From: Sipunculus nudus
Taxonomy: Eukaryota > Annelida > Sipuncula > Golfingiida > Sipunculidae
DNA length: 64,000 nt
Direction: 5' to 3'
Assembly: GCA_026874595.1 (NCBI GenBank)
Contig: CM049312.1
Location: 25,537,956-25,601,955, forward strand
Shown here: one piece after another, positions 36,001-47,869 of the stretch
Layout of the letters: every line of letters begins with the position of its first letter
Position numbering within the stretch: the first letter of the stretch is position 1
Notes under the pieces: generated by a model
The model's database searches: none
What the model was told of the DNA's origin: nothing
Seen by the model: the letters and a program-made list of their open reading frames with translations, nothing else
Program-made: the position numbers and the translations under genes

Positions 36001-36837
36001 GTAGGAGGCAGGCTGTGGAAATGGTATATCTTATACCCAATAGCAGTCATCACCCTATGCGGAAACTAAGCCTGTGATGAAACCTGCAAAAGTATCCATT
36101 CCTGTTTATCAATATCATTGTTGCTCTGTCTAGTGAAGGCAATAAATTAAGACTTACCCTCAAGTGTTTCCGGAGGTTATACCAGTTATGCCTTGAGGTT
36201 CGGAAAGAGCCATTCTCCACATACGAGATATGTGTATGAAGGTCCAGGATAAATCTCGTGCATATATTCAAGCGCGCGGCACACTTAAGCGACGACATCG
36301 AAACATAAAGCTTGAGAAGCGTCAGTTACAAAAATTAAGTAAAGTGAGCATATGGAGTATTTGTCGATATCATACATTTCAAATATTACCAACAAAAGAT
36401 ATTTGTCTATGAAATATATTTCATAAATTGATAAACCTATGGATATATGTTGCGGTATAATATCCATGACGCGATATTGAATATATAAACAGAAACTTAT
36501 GAAAGTGTTTCCTTGGATATCCTTGAGTTGCACGGTGATAGTACAGAGACAGATCATGAATTGGGGAATTAACCGTTATTGCATGTTGACATAAGATATA
36601 ATTCAAATTAACAGCTATATAGATCTGCTATATTAATTTGTGTCATCTGTGGCCAAACTAGTTGTTGGTTGCAGGACGAATAATCTGACAATTAGTGGAT
36701 ACTGCAGATTTCCCCACGAAGACGTAATAAAAACTCAACCATTGAGCAGATTATCACACTGACTGCTTGCTTTGTATCTGACACTGCAGGTAAACAGATT
36801 TCATTTCTAAAAGAGACACAAATTTAAGAAACTAATC

Positions 36838-36960
36838 TGTACCTGGAGTACCTTGTACCAGGTACAGGTAATTTAGTCGCAGGTACAGGTACAAGGTACA
36901 AGGTACTTCCTACTCAATGACACATAGGTACAGGTCAGGTACTCTGGAATGTTTACCTAA
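36838..36960. repeat. cluster of GGTAC/AGGTACA words
   Basis: About a dozen occurrences of GGTAC in about 120 bases, for example GTACCAGGTACAGGTAA and AGGTACAAGGTACAAGGTAC, spaced 6-12 bases apart. Confidence 0.75.
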
Positions 36961-38825
36961 GGGCAGATATAGGTACATGGCCCCCACCCTGAATACATGT
37001 ATCTATGAAATGGGCTTTAATCTGCACAATATCAATATTCAGATTTAATCAAAGACACCCCATCCGAGTCTGAGTCCAAGTCCGAGAACTTCGAGCTCAG
37101 GCCACCTTCTTCATGCCCGAGTCACCTTGAACCTAAGACTGTGTCAGAATCCATTACAAATCCCTGAATTGAAAGAAATTTAAAATTGGAACTTTAAAAC
37201 AACCATCATTATTTTTATATTAATTACATATGGTCTAACTTTAATGTTCCGCTACATAATGCTCCCGAATGAGAGCAGAAGCTTTGTTTAAATAGTTTTT
37301 ATAATATTCTGCCAATAGTTCGCGCATATTTATAAATGTCCTAATATGACAGAGCTTTCCTTCTACTGGACTCAACCTGATTTCCCGACTCCGTAAAAGC
37401 AAGTCTGAGTCCAGGACCTCCATCACTGGTCCAAGATTTAGACTGTGGAATATCCCTTTCAACACGTTACATCCCATCTCAAGACATTTCTTCCAATAAA
37501 TAAATGAATATACATATTTCAGGTTTAGGTACTCTTTCCAATGGTAAACTAACCAGACAGAGTATATATATATATATATATATATATCATTTTTTACCTT
37601 CTAAATATGTTTTACCATGAAATACGCTTAACAGAGAGTTACCTAAATGTTAGACAAATTATTGATACCCATGCTGAAAGATCAAAGTAATAGTAAACCA
37701 ATTCTGACCGGTCAATCACAATGAAAGGTAAACATAAAAGCCAAGTTGTTGATACCTATATTCTCTGCACAAGGTTCAATTTAGTAGTGGTCGCTATGTT
37801 GTGTTCTGTCATAATTATTTCTCTGACTGGATTAGAATATATTTGGTTTATCTCTTTTCATTGCATGCACACACATAAACGTTTTTTATTGATCATGCAA
37901 AGTACAACCAGTTTTACCGATTTCGAAAGAAAACGCCAAATCATCGCTGAAATCGATTAATTTGCACACCATTTATTTTTAAGTCAAACAATCGTAAACT
38001 GAAACAAGAACATTTTAACCACATTGTATCGACTTGGAAAGGCCTTTGATGCTGTTAAGTCTTACTTTCATTCTGAGCATATCAGTTATCGAATGTGGAG
38101 CCGGCTTAAAGCCCTAAAAATTGTACCAGAACTGGGAGCCCGCACAAACACACCGACCACGTAAGACACAATGAAAGAACAATTCATCTGCCAACATGTG
38201 CAACATAATAGAACGCATCAACTAAATACAAATATTAATACATGGATGGCAGCACACACTAGCTAAAATAAACTGAGTTCACGGTTTGATGCAATTTTTC
38301 CAGGTTCAGATAAAGTTAAAGGATTTTATTTTGGAGTCACATTGCATGTTGCACTCGGTAAAATGTATAGCTTTAGCTTTTCATCTCTATCACCTCCTTA
38401 TCTTTGGACCAACCGTATTTCCTTGATCTGACGCCGGGCCTTGAAAAGTCGCATGCCTTATTTAGTCGACAAGGCAATACAACGTCTCAGAAAAGTACAC
38501 GCCAGCCTTAATAATATTCTAATAATAATATAAAAATATTTATTCCTTTAATACCGGGCCAATATCCAGCACTCAGTGCTGCTCAGTGGGGCCATTAAAA
38601 TAGACGCCGGTCTTGTTCAGAGGCCGGGTGGTATAGTCGTTTCCATGTTTGCCACCAGATGTCTTTCCCCGTCACTTTAATTGATGCATTTACCGATTTT
38701 GCTTTGTGTTTGTGATAAGAATATGTATAATTCCTTTATAAATCTTTATAAATATTAAACGCTACACAAATACATCAGTAGTGAAAATGCTAACACTATC
38801 GCTGCTTTCAAGCTAGGTAGAAAAA
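36961..38825. other. intergenic, no gene seen
   Basis: Has GAGTCCGAG-type repeat patches near 37060-37150 and 37370-37420 and a (TA)n tract at 37563-37588. A 79-codon ORF at 37721 has a hydrophobic stretch but no gene context. Confidence 0.35.
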
Positions 38826-39109
38826 AAATACCGCTTGACACAAGCGGTACAACTTAGTACAGGGAGAGTCAATGTCACTTACCAGTTTATACCAGGTCGA
38901 AAACGCTTGAAACGTTGTGTCAAGCTAAATCAGTTAAAGGTCGATGTCATGAAAACGAATCACGCCGTGCCGTTATACGTACCAACCCCCCATATTTCGA
39001 AAGAACCAATATTACCAGTTGTACGAGCTTCACAATTTATAGAAGAGTCATTCCGTGTTCAGTTGAATACGCTTGAATACGCTGTGTCACGCTGAATCAG
39101 TTATTTGTA

Positions 39110-39162
<53 letters not shown>
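38826..39162. repeat. hairpin, direct repeat and (TA)n tract
   Basis: ACCGCTTGACACAAGCGGT is a perfect 8-bp-arm hairpin near 38831. Two related stretches, CGCTTGAAACGTTGTGTCAA near 38900 and CGCTTGAATACGCTGTGTCA near 39069, each end in ATCAGTTA-like sequence. (TA)n fills 39115-39160. Confidence 0.55.
39115..39160. repeat. (TA)n microsatellite
   Basis: A long TA run immediately after the direct-repeat pair at 38.9-39.1 kb. Confidence 0.9.
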
Positions 39163-39175
<13 letters not shown>

Positions 39176-39524
39176 CGACTTGTAATAACTGCAAAAATGA
39201 TCAATAAACTGTGGCATAATGATTTTGCCAACTGGGGTGAGTTTTCTATGTTACCATATGGATATTATATTCTTCATTTTAGCTATTTTAGGAGTGCAAT
39301 ATAAGTCAATGATATTTCCCACGGATTAAGTAACGGTTATACCCAGGATGTTCATATTATCCTCAATCTAAGTTAAACTAATGTTTTTTATTTTATCTTT
39401 TACAATGCAGTTGCTATTTGTAACAAACAGCATGGTCCCTAGGCTCTAAAAATCTGTAACAAACCAACTTTTATCATCTGCATATTGTGATAACGTAAAG
39501 GTTCCTGATTTGAATTGGATCCCA

Positions 39525-39795
39525 TTATTTTTTCCTGACAGCAATAGCACGTAATTCAAAACGTAATTTGATTAGGTAAGGGGAGAGTGGATAGTCTTGT
39601 TTTACCCCTCTAGACACTTTAAAGAATTTCGAGGGGTGGCCATTATTAATTACACAACCTGACAAATCAGTATATAGTACCTTTATCATGGATAAAGCAA
39701 GCCTATCGAAATTCATTAAATTAAGTATCTCATAAATATAATCCCATTATAGTCTATCGAAAGCTTTTTCATAAAGTACTGTAATAATGAAGGCT
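39525..39795 (-). pseudogene. LINE reverse transcriptase fragment (palm region)
   Basis: The minus strand reads LYEKAFDRL, a stop, WDYIYEILNLMNFDRLALSM, IKVLYTDLSGCVINNGHPSK and VSRGVKQDYPLSPYLIKL. These match reverse transcriptase block A (D.EKAFD), the CVINNG segment and the RGV.QG.PLSPYLF block of non-LTR elements. G-to-D in the QG position, an internal stop and both ends missing show that it is dead. Confidence 0.8.
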
Positions 39796-40517
39796 TTTGG
39801 ATTTTGTATTGCATATATAATTTATAAAGGTTATGATTTTGTTAATATTTTCACCATCTTACTTTACTCAACATTATGTTGTATGTTAACATTTTGGCTA
39901 CACACATTCATGCATGTAGACCTTACATACATACACTGAATAAAATGTATGCACACATATTTACTCATAAATGTATACACACATGTTTATAGGTATATTA
40001 ATGTATATGCATTCGACTGTTGATGAATGTAGAGAATTGTTTTGGTTCTGGTATAAACATTCCTTATAATTCTTAGCTTGCCCAACGGTAATGTAACAGC
40101 TGGGAATTGCATAGGTGCTGCAATGAACACCAGTATTGACAGCTACTTTAACGATAACATAACCATTAGTATTTTTATTACTATTAGGAGTAATGTTACG
40201 TGGCATTTCATAATACCAATGGTTTGAAAAGAATAATTAATGACGATGAACTTGCACAACCTTGGTGATTTTGTAAAGTAGAAAAACATGAAAAGTAAAT
40301 ATTCTGATACAAGTCATGTGTTCACCAAACGACAGTTCTAAACTTTATGAGTCTGTGCTACAGTGCCGTCCTTTACCAGAGACCCCCATTTTCGCTCAGT
40401 GTTAAGAGGATTAAATCTTTACCACTGCATCGACAGGGCCAATCTAGTCCGCTCTGTGTCTAGGCTGCTTGAAATTTTGTTTAATTCCCAGCACACCGGC
40501 TCATCGCCCTGTGCAAG

Positions 40518-40614
40518 CCCGATTTATTCGGACTCAATATTATAAGGCCCTGCTATATATTCAATATATGGCAGGGCCTTATAATTTTGATTCCGAATAA
40601 ATCTGGCTACCCCT
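40518..40614. repeat. long imperfect palindrome (foldback element)
   Basis: The left arm GATTTATTCGGACTCAATAT continues to TATAAGGCCCTGCTATATAT. The right arm is its near reverse complement (ATATATGGCAGGGCCTTATA through CCGAATAAATC). Arms are about 40 bases with a few mismatches, around a 5-6-base centre. Confidence 0.8.
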
Positions 40615-40788
40615 GTGCTTGCGGAGTGAAAGTAAAATGAAACAACAGTGGTGACAGGGCGGTCCATATTGGGCTGGTTGATGACCTGTTAGGTTTTGCT
40701 GGAGAAGGCAACATGGCTTTGATAAAGTAATCTTAATATCATAGTAGTTCATTGCAGCGGGAGCAAAGTGGGAGCGTAATGTGACACG

Positions 40789-40803
40789 CACACACACACA
40801 CAC

Positions 40804-40853
<50 letters not shown>

Positions 40854-40856
40854 GTA
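40789..40856. repeat. (CA)n then (TA)n microsatellite
   Basis: A CA-dinucleotide run from about 40789 to 40840 followed by TATATA. It creates low-complexity ORFs on the minus strand that should not be called genes. Confidence 0.9.
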
Positions 40857-41118
40857 TGGTATGAAAAAAAATATCGGCATATAAAAAAAAGAAACCAGTT
40901 ACAACCAAGAGGACTTAGGACCATCAGGCCAAAGGATACCATTAGAAACTAAAATGAACGTGTATCTATAAATAGAACAAATGATAGATGATGGCATGGC
41001 TGACCGCTCACAATGGTCAGATGACGACACACCTGTACACATGTCGTGACCGCCCTTGTCCTTCTTGTCCACATACACATACGCACTGATTTAGAGATTT
41101 TTTTTATATTTATAAACA

Positions 41119-41125
<7 letters not shown>

Positions 41126-41193
<68 letters not shown>

Positions 41194-41310
41194 GTATATA
41201 TATATGTATATATATCTGTATTGTTCATATAAAATGAATTTAATATATCTTGGTGATAGTGATATAGTATATGGAAGCGATTACCCCATATCTTTCTTTC
41301 TATCTTTCTA

Positions 41311-41362
<52 letters not shown>
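41126..41362. repeat. (TA)n and (TC)n microsatellites
   Basis: (TA)n with TGTATA interruptions at 41126-41216, and a TTTC/TC polypyrimidine tract at 41290-41346 followed by TATATA. Confidence 0.9.
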
Positions 41363-41827
41363 GACACGCCCCAGCCATTTTCGATTCACCCTATTGTGAA
41401 AAGGATTTTACACAAGTGAGATGTTTCTACCCTTCATGAGGTTTGTATGTCACGCCCCGTTCACCAGTACAATTGTCCATCAACTTCTAGACATCTGCAT
41501 CTCAATGGTCTGCTCACCGAAACGTTACAAGACTTCTAATTGAGGCTGTGACCCAAGACAACTTTGTCAGTTATGGTTATTCTATGAAGAATGGGTCTCC
41601 GGTTTTCAGCTGTTTTACCATCTGATTAAACAAAAAGCTGTTTTCCGTCCGTACCCCCCCCCCCCCCAGTCAGTGATGATGTGGGACTCGAACCGGACTG
41701 GGACTTGCACTCGGACTCGGGACGAAGGACTACATAAATCAGGCCGAGTCCATCTCCAGTCCCTAACAGCCTGTCACATATACTTATCAATGTACATATC
41801 AATATATTAGTGTATGTGCGGATATTA

Positions 41828-41828
<1 letters not shown>

Positions 41829-41888
<60 letters not shown>
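41829..41888. repeat. (CT)n-(TA)n microsatellite
   Basis: A CT run followed directly by a TA run. A poly-C tract at about 41656-41668 lies shortly upstream. Confidence 0.9.
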
Positions 41889-41890
<2 letters not shown>

Positions 41891-42119
41891 CGTATAACGT
41901 ATATGGCATGAATGGGTGTATGTAATTGTGCTTGTGTATGTGCATGTATATGTTTGTGCGTATGTATTTCTACGTTTTTCGACATTTGTATGCTTGCTTA
42001 TGTGCCTACATTTAACCATAAGTACCAGAAAAAAATGAATAAAAATCACTCAAAGTTAAGGCCAGATGTACATTATCTTCATTTTTGTTGTGTTACGATA
42101 ATGAGGGTGTGAAGTTCGC

Positions 42120-42134
42120 GGGGGGGGGGGGGGG
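42120..42134. repeat. poly-G tract
   Basis: About 14 G in a row, then a T and further G. A poly-C tract follows at 42279-42289. Confidence 0.85.
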
Positions 42135-42409
42135 TGGGGGGTGGAGGAGTTTGGTATACATTTAATTGTCATGTCTTAGGGGCTGATACAGACCCATAGA
42201 AAACAGGAGGTTCAGCACTACGGTACGATTAAACACGAGTGCCGGTGTAGCGACTTCAGACTATCCCCATTTCAAGTAACCCCCCCCCCCCTCCCCCGGG
42301 GTAATCTGTAAACGATTCCTGTTCAGATTACACCCTCGCCGACTTATCCGAATAGGTCTAATAAAAACTTGTGCTTTAAAATCGTGACATTTTGTTTAAA
42401 TGAACCACG

Positions 42410-42660
42410 TGAAGGATACGAGATTTAAAAGCTATTCTATCGCAAGATACGAAATTTAAAAGTTAGAATCAATCTCGGAAAAGTAAGGTTGTCACAAATT
42501 AAAATTCTATCTTAGGTAACGAGAATTAAAAGCTTGAATAAATCTCTGAAAAATAAAGTTGTCGCAGAATGTTAACTCTATCGTAAGATACGAAATGTAA
42601 TGCTGGAATCAATAATCTGAAAAAAAGGTTGTCGTAAAATATTAAATTTGTCGTAACTTA
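42410..42660. repeat. tandem repeat, about 71-bp period, about 3 copies
   Basis: The word GATACGAAATTTAAAAG or a variant occurs at about 42445, 42515 and 42586, followed each time by AATC(A/T)AT(C)TC.GAAAAA..AAGGTTGTC. Diverged and non-coding. Confidence 0.65.
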
Positions 42661-42724
42661 CATTTATATTGATTCTCACACTCACCGAAGCGCAAGACAC
42701 TTTATAGGCGAAAATAAGATTTAC

Positions 42725-43285
42725 AAAGATAATAAAATAAATAAAAAAAATGCAAAAATTAAAACTAATTTGGAAGTAGAAATAAATTATTTGAATTTTA
42801 AGTTAACTAACATCAAGATACAATTACTTTGAAGAGGTGACCGGAGATAATCTGTATTCGATTTTATGTTACCCCTGGGGTAATCAAAAGAGGAGATAAT
42901 CTGAAATTACTACACTGATAGTAAAGTCGGGAAGAAAATGGAACAAGGCACAACGTCCGGCGCAACTTCTCCGTATATTTAGAGTTTATCATTCTATTAT
43001 TCTAGCACCAGCCCGTAATTCGCCATTGTGCCTGACACACCATTAATTATGTGAATGATCCGGGTTTTTTTTAACTGTCAAACCAACTGGCTGAAACATA
43101 CAACCGTTCACTCCAAAAGATGAAAAAGACATGAGTTAACATAAAACAAATCAATATATTAAAGAAAGATAAAATAATAAATAAAAAATTGAAAGGTTAA
43201 AACTAATTTGGAAGTAGAAAGAAATTTTTTGCATTTTAAGTAAACTAACATCAAGATACGATTACTTTGATGAGGTAACTGGAAA
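42725..43285. repeat. direct repeat pair of about 115 bp
   Basis: Copies at about 42730-42845 and 43168-43282 share AAAACTAATTTGGAAGTAGA, then TTTTAAGT.AACTAACATC and AAGATAC(A/G)ATTACTTTGA. They are separated by about 320 bases; they may be terminal repeats of an element or a local duplication. Confidence 0.65.
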
Positions 43286-43496
43286 GAAGACACATATCTC
43301 TGGAGAGGCGCTGCATATATACAAGCACTGAATATCATAAGCGTCCGATAATTAACACAGAAAAAAATCACTCAGTTCGTTAACTACACTACCCGGAATG
43401 GTCCTTGTTTACATTCTTTGACCATCGTGCACACGTGACATCGGAATGTTGTGCTGCTCGACTCACTGTTTGCTCGCTCTGTGTACAAGTCCTTAC

Positions 43497-43566
43497 CGCC
43501 TTCCGGCCAGTCACCACTCCTTATTATGCCGACTGTCAATAATAACATAAATTTTAATATATACAT
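43497..43566 (-). CDS. possible signal-peptide first exon
   Basis: ATG at 43566 encodes MYILKFMLLLTVGIIRSGDW and PEG, followed by a consensus donor GTAAGG (phase 1). The hydrophobic core is a good signal peptide. Reading through the donor gives FRCHVCTMVKECKQGPFRVV and a stop at 43384. No second exon was identified. Confidence 0.3.
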
Positions 43567-43929
43567 GCCTCCAGAGGCAAAATCCTGAGAAAACAGGACT
43601 AAACAGGTGTTCATCCTTCGAAGTCTACAGCAAACAGTCGTTACTATGGAGATCGCCAAACAGAGACGGCTCCTACGTAATTATACTACTGAAATTAACT
43701 TTAAACGAGAAATGTGTGCTCTCTAACCAAAGTTCTCATGCTCAAATCTGAACATGATTCTCTATGTTAATGTACAATAAATTATCAAAACAATCATCTG
43801 TTCATATTCCTACTTAAATATAACATACAATAACTAAGTCACAGTCCTCTGGTGACTGTGCCTTTCAGCCATAAATATGAGAAACTATAAGAAAAATACA
43901 AGCGACCAATGAGTCTTAAAGATCAATTT

Positions 43930-44540
43930 AGATCCCCTTCCATAGCAAAAGTAATAGCCATTCGGAACAACTCGGCCAAATCTGTTGGCTTCTAGCCTCG
44001 AATGTTTCTAGGGCCCACTGATACACCACCAATTATTGTGAAATTCGCCGGAAGTCTGCAATTTCTACAGACTTGTCTAAGAAAAACAATCACAGTTTCT
44101 ATAAAGAATTATAATGAGTACATTGGTTTCAAGAATAATGTGGATTGTTAAGTCTTGATATATTACAAAACATAATATGAACAGACTCCGACAGTAATTT
44201 AACTTGAAAGTTCAGTTTATCACAAGTTCTTCATACTTTGCCAACTGGGCTGGACGTCATTGCGTTAACTGTATCCTCGTGCGGTCCAAATCAGTGTACC
44301 GGGTAATTTCCACCTCTATTTCTTGAACCAGTGATGTCTTATAGCTTAAAGTGTAGAGTATGTGAGTATTGGCAGTACCTTTATACATTGTTTCGATCTT
44401 ACAAAGGGCACAATAGGTGCGCAGTTGACCTGGTTTTGCCGGAATACTTTTCGTGACGGCCCCTATGAACATCCGAGGCTAGAAGCTAACGGATTCGGCC
44501 AAGGTGTTCCGAATGTAGTAATAGCTGAATCAAGGACAAT
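43930..44540. mobile_element. foldback element with long inverted repeats
   Basis: The left arm (about 43945-44015) holds AGCCATTCGGAACAACTCGG and GGCTTCTAGCCTCGAATGTT. The right arm (about 44455-44530) is its reverse complement, with AACATCCGAGGCTAGAAGCT and GGCCAAGGTGTTCCGAATGT. Similarity continues inward towards a CGCCGGAAG / TTTTGCCGGAAT pair. No ORF. A non-autonomous foldback transposon is the simplest reading. Confidence 0.75.
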
Positions 44541-46970
44541 TATGGATTGCTTCAGGTCGGTAGACCTGTACCTCACCTATTACACTAAATACATATAAAA
44601 TATACAGTAACGCGACAGAAAACCAATCTACAGTATGACTTGCCCTTATCGCTGGACGCTAATCGATGTAGTTCTTCATCCCATGGACATGTTTGCAATG
44701 GAATTAATTAAAACAAGGCGAGTAAAAATAATTTTTAAAAATTATTAGTTTTTAAGTTTAAAGTTAGAGCACATATGCCAAAAAATAGAACACCAACCCT
44801 TACTGCTGGAGAATTTAGTGGGGTATGATCACTCCGTCACAGCTGAGTGATGAGTGACCCTCTATGTTTCACGGTATCTTACCAGGAAGGGGTGGGGGAT
44901 CCATCAGAGCGGATCGTTCCACTTGACGTCATAACCATGACGACTGCATTGCACTGAGAAAACGAGACGACACAGGGCGGACATCTCTTGAGAAAACGCT
45001 GCCAAGAATCGGATATACACCAGTCACTGGAGTGAAGCGTTTAGGTAATTTAATTAATTCTTTTAAAATAAATGGTGAAGTCATTCGTTGTTTCTCCAGT
45101 ACTATATTAGAGCTCTCAAGGAACATTTAATTCCAATCCCTAAATTTGTTATACACCCCAAAACTCCTCTCCAAGCAGAGAGACCGTACTGTAAATTGCA
45201 GTTGTCATCAACTGTGATGTCCACTTTATGTATGAATTCTCAGTTATCTTGTCTGATGCAAATCGGTGTTACATGTCCATATTCTAAGCTAATAAGGCTG
45301 CGGTAAGGCTATTATGTTTTGTTATTTTTGTAAATTTTATAGCAAATAATATGTTTAAAAAAATGCATGTCTTGTCAGTAATAAGAAGATAAAGAAAAAT
45401 ACTGATGAAAATTTCAGGCATAACAATCGAGACAATAATAACAATTAAAAAACCCGTTGCCCATGCATGCGCATGCGCATAGCGGGCGCATAGCGGGTAT
45501 TATGTTGACGTTCAGGGGCGTCAGTACAGGGGGATGGGGATATATCCCCCAACACACACATACCTTTCGCAACGGGAATGGTCGATGTAATCACCCCCCC
45601 CCCCCCCCTTCTATTCAGAGAATAGTATTTATATATTGAAAATGAAATATGTTAATAATTAGAATTATAGACTTTGGTTCCCTTATAGTTTACTATGAAA
45701 TGTATATCTAACCCTGGTTTAGAATTAGCTTTAACTCGAAACATAATACTTTATTTTTTTAAACCTTATACTAAAGCGTAATATAAATGAAATTTATATA
45801 AATGTTATAAAAAGATTCCAACTTTGATTACCCTCACACGCCTGCGAGCCATCCCCCACACCCCCACTCCTCAAAGATAAATTGACGCAAATGGTGGAAT
45901 ATGAAAGTCAAAATGTAGCCCAACTAAAATTTTCAAAAATGTTAATGCATAAATAAAATTTTTAAGCATTAAAGCCAAAACATTTTGGTTCGAAAATGAA
46001 CCTGTCCTAGTTACATGTGCACGCTCTGGCAGTTTTGTTCAGTGCATAACAAATGAAGCCTTCAATATCCCCCGGGCAAGACACGTGACCCTTCAGTTTT
46101 TTTTTTTTTTTTTTTTGCATTTTGCCTAAAATACTGTGTGATATTTATATATATCATGTAATAATTAATTACCAGCTGAATGGTGCCTGCCAGGAGCGGA
46201 TCCGGATTTAGGAAAAGGGGCGGGGGGGGGGGTATGAGTCCAACGAAAGTGTACTATTGACAAAGCCTAAAAAAAAGGTCCCCCTGGACGGACCGACCAC
46301 CGACCGTGTAGGACTATTTTAGTACTTTATTTGACATAAATAGACCTAGTTTGAGTAAAATGAAATGCGGGTGTTTCGCTCGTGTGTACAGTTTTCTTGT
46401 GTTTACGGGGTTTTTTTTATATAATATTTATGGTCATATCTCCTTCAACTTGAAACCCAGTTTTCAAAACGATTACCAATACCTATTACAAATTATATTG
46501 GTTTAATATCAGCTGTACTAAAATAGCATAACTCACGTGATTCGGGGCCAGGATAATGCTTTTTGGTTCTAGGATAGTTGTCCTAAATTGTAAAACTACC
46601 GGTTTTATGCGATGTCTGCTCTATGTAACGTGAGCCATTTTAATAACATCAGCAACACAAATATATTCTTATTTCTTTTTTTAATTTCTTTAGCCATATC
46701 TGGTTTAAACACCGCGGAGGGATATTTAGCCGATAGATGAAGCGGATAAATAAAAGCATTTATGCTTGTTTATTCTTTTTCAGATGTTTCTGAACAATGG
46801 TCTGATTGATGGCCTATATTTTGTATTTGTATATAAAGTTTGGGGACGGTACTGTCTTTTATATATATATCAGTGGTAATTTGGGCACCGCTTGACAAGC
46901 GGCGCCCTATAGTGATTACCGTGTCAGTCCGTCCTTCCGTCCATTCATACTACCGTCCTTCCGTCCTTCC
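44541..46970. other. intergenic, no gene seen
   Basis: AT-rich DNA with a poly-C tract at 45594-45608, a poly-T tract near 46098-46116 and a poly-G tract near 46220-46232. No coding signal. Confidence 0.4.
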
Positions 46971-46974
46971 TTTA

Positions 46975-47520
46975 GTGACACTCTCTTTGCGCGCGATAAC
47001 TTAACAACAGCATTCTGCAGCTCTCCCAAACAGGGATGATTGATATCTATGAGGGCTCCAGACCTGTCGAATTAACAGTCATGTCGGAACTCCAATATGG
47101 CCGGCACAGCCCGATCGCTGATTTTCTTTCTCACGCAATAACTCAACAACCACATACTGCAGCTTTCCCAAATTCACAGGGATGATTGGTACCTATGAGG
47201 GCTCAACACCTATTGAATAAGCGACCTGTCTGGATTCCAATATGGCCGCCACAGCCGGATCGCTGATTTTCTTTCGCGCGTGATAACTCAGCCACAACCT
47301 TCTGCAGCTTTCCCAAATTTACAGGGATGGTTGGTACATGTGAGGGCTCAAGACCTATTGAATTACAGACCTGTTGGAATTCCAATATGGCCGCCTTAGC
47401 CCGATCGCTGATTTTCTTTCGCCTGCGATAACTCGACAACAACCTACTGCAGCTTTCCAAATTTCACAGGGATCATTGGTGCCTATGAGGGCTCCAGACC
47501 TATTGAATTTTGATTTGCTC
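46975..47520. repeat. tandem repeat, about 145-bp period, about 4 copies
   Basis: GATCGCTGATTTTCTTTC occurs at 47113, 47257 and 47403. Each copy continues with GATAACTC..CAAC, CTGCAGCTTTCCCAAATT, ACAGGGATGATTGGTACCTA, TGAGGGCTC.A.ACCTATTG and CCAATATGGCCGCC. A first, more diverged copy starts near 46975. Just upstream is CCGCTTGACAAGCGG, a small hairpin (46888-46902). An 85-codon minus-strand ORF is a by-product of the repeat. Confidence 0.85.
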
Positions 47521-47869
47521 TAAATCTAATATGTCTAACAGACTAAATTCGGTACTTTTCTATTGCACACATTATTTCAGACATATCTTCTTTAATATCA
47601 TTTGATCCAGAGGATTTTTTCCTCATGCATATGGATAAAATCCTGTTTCTGTTTGTCATATTTTATCAGATTTAACTTAATTGTTCACGAATATGTAAAC
47701 AAGTCCAGAACTAGCAGAAACGCGGGGCCCTCTGAGGACCATTGTCCGACTTCATCTAGTTATAAAATGTTTTGTTCATTTGGTGCACAGAGAACATTTT
47801 GAATCTTACAATCCCACTGCAAAGTATTAAATGAAAGACGTGTATATCTGACACAATAAATGGAACTAA

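Noticed and set aside
36142-36230. Minus-strand exon ending at GTAAGT, tested as partner of the 35850-36000 exon
   Set aside because: The only open frame ends in phase 0, whereas the downstream exon needs phase 1; the other frames have stops.
40579-40942. Two minus-strand ORFs with long Cys-Val alternation
   Set aside because: Translation of the (CA)n microsatellite.
47203-47460. 85-codon minus-strand ORF that looks protein-like
   Set aside because: Falls entirely in the 145-bp tandem repeat.
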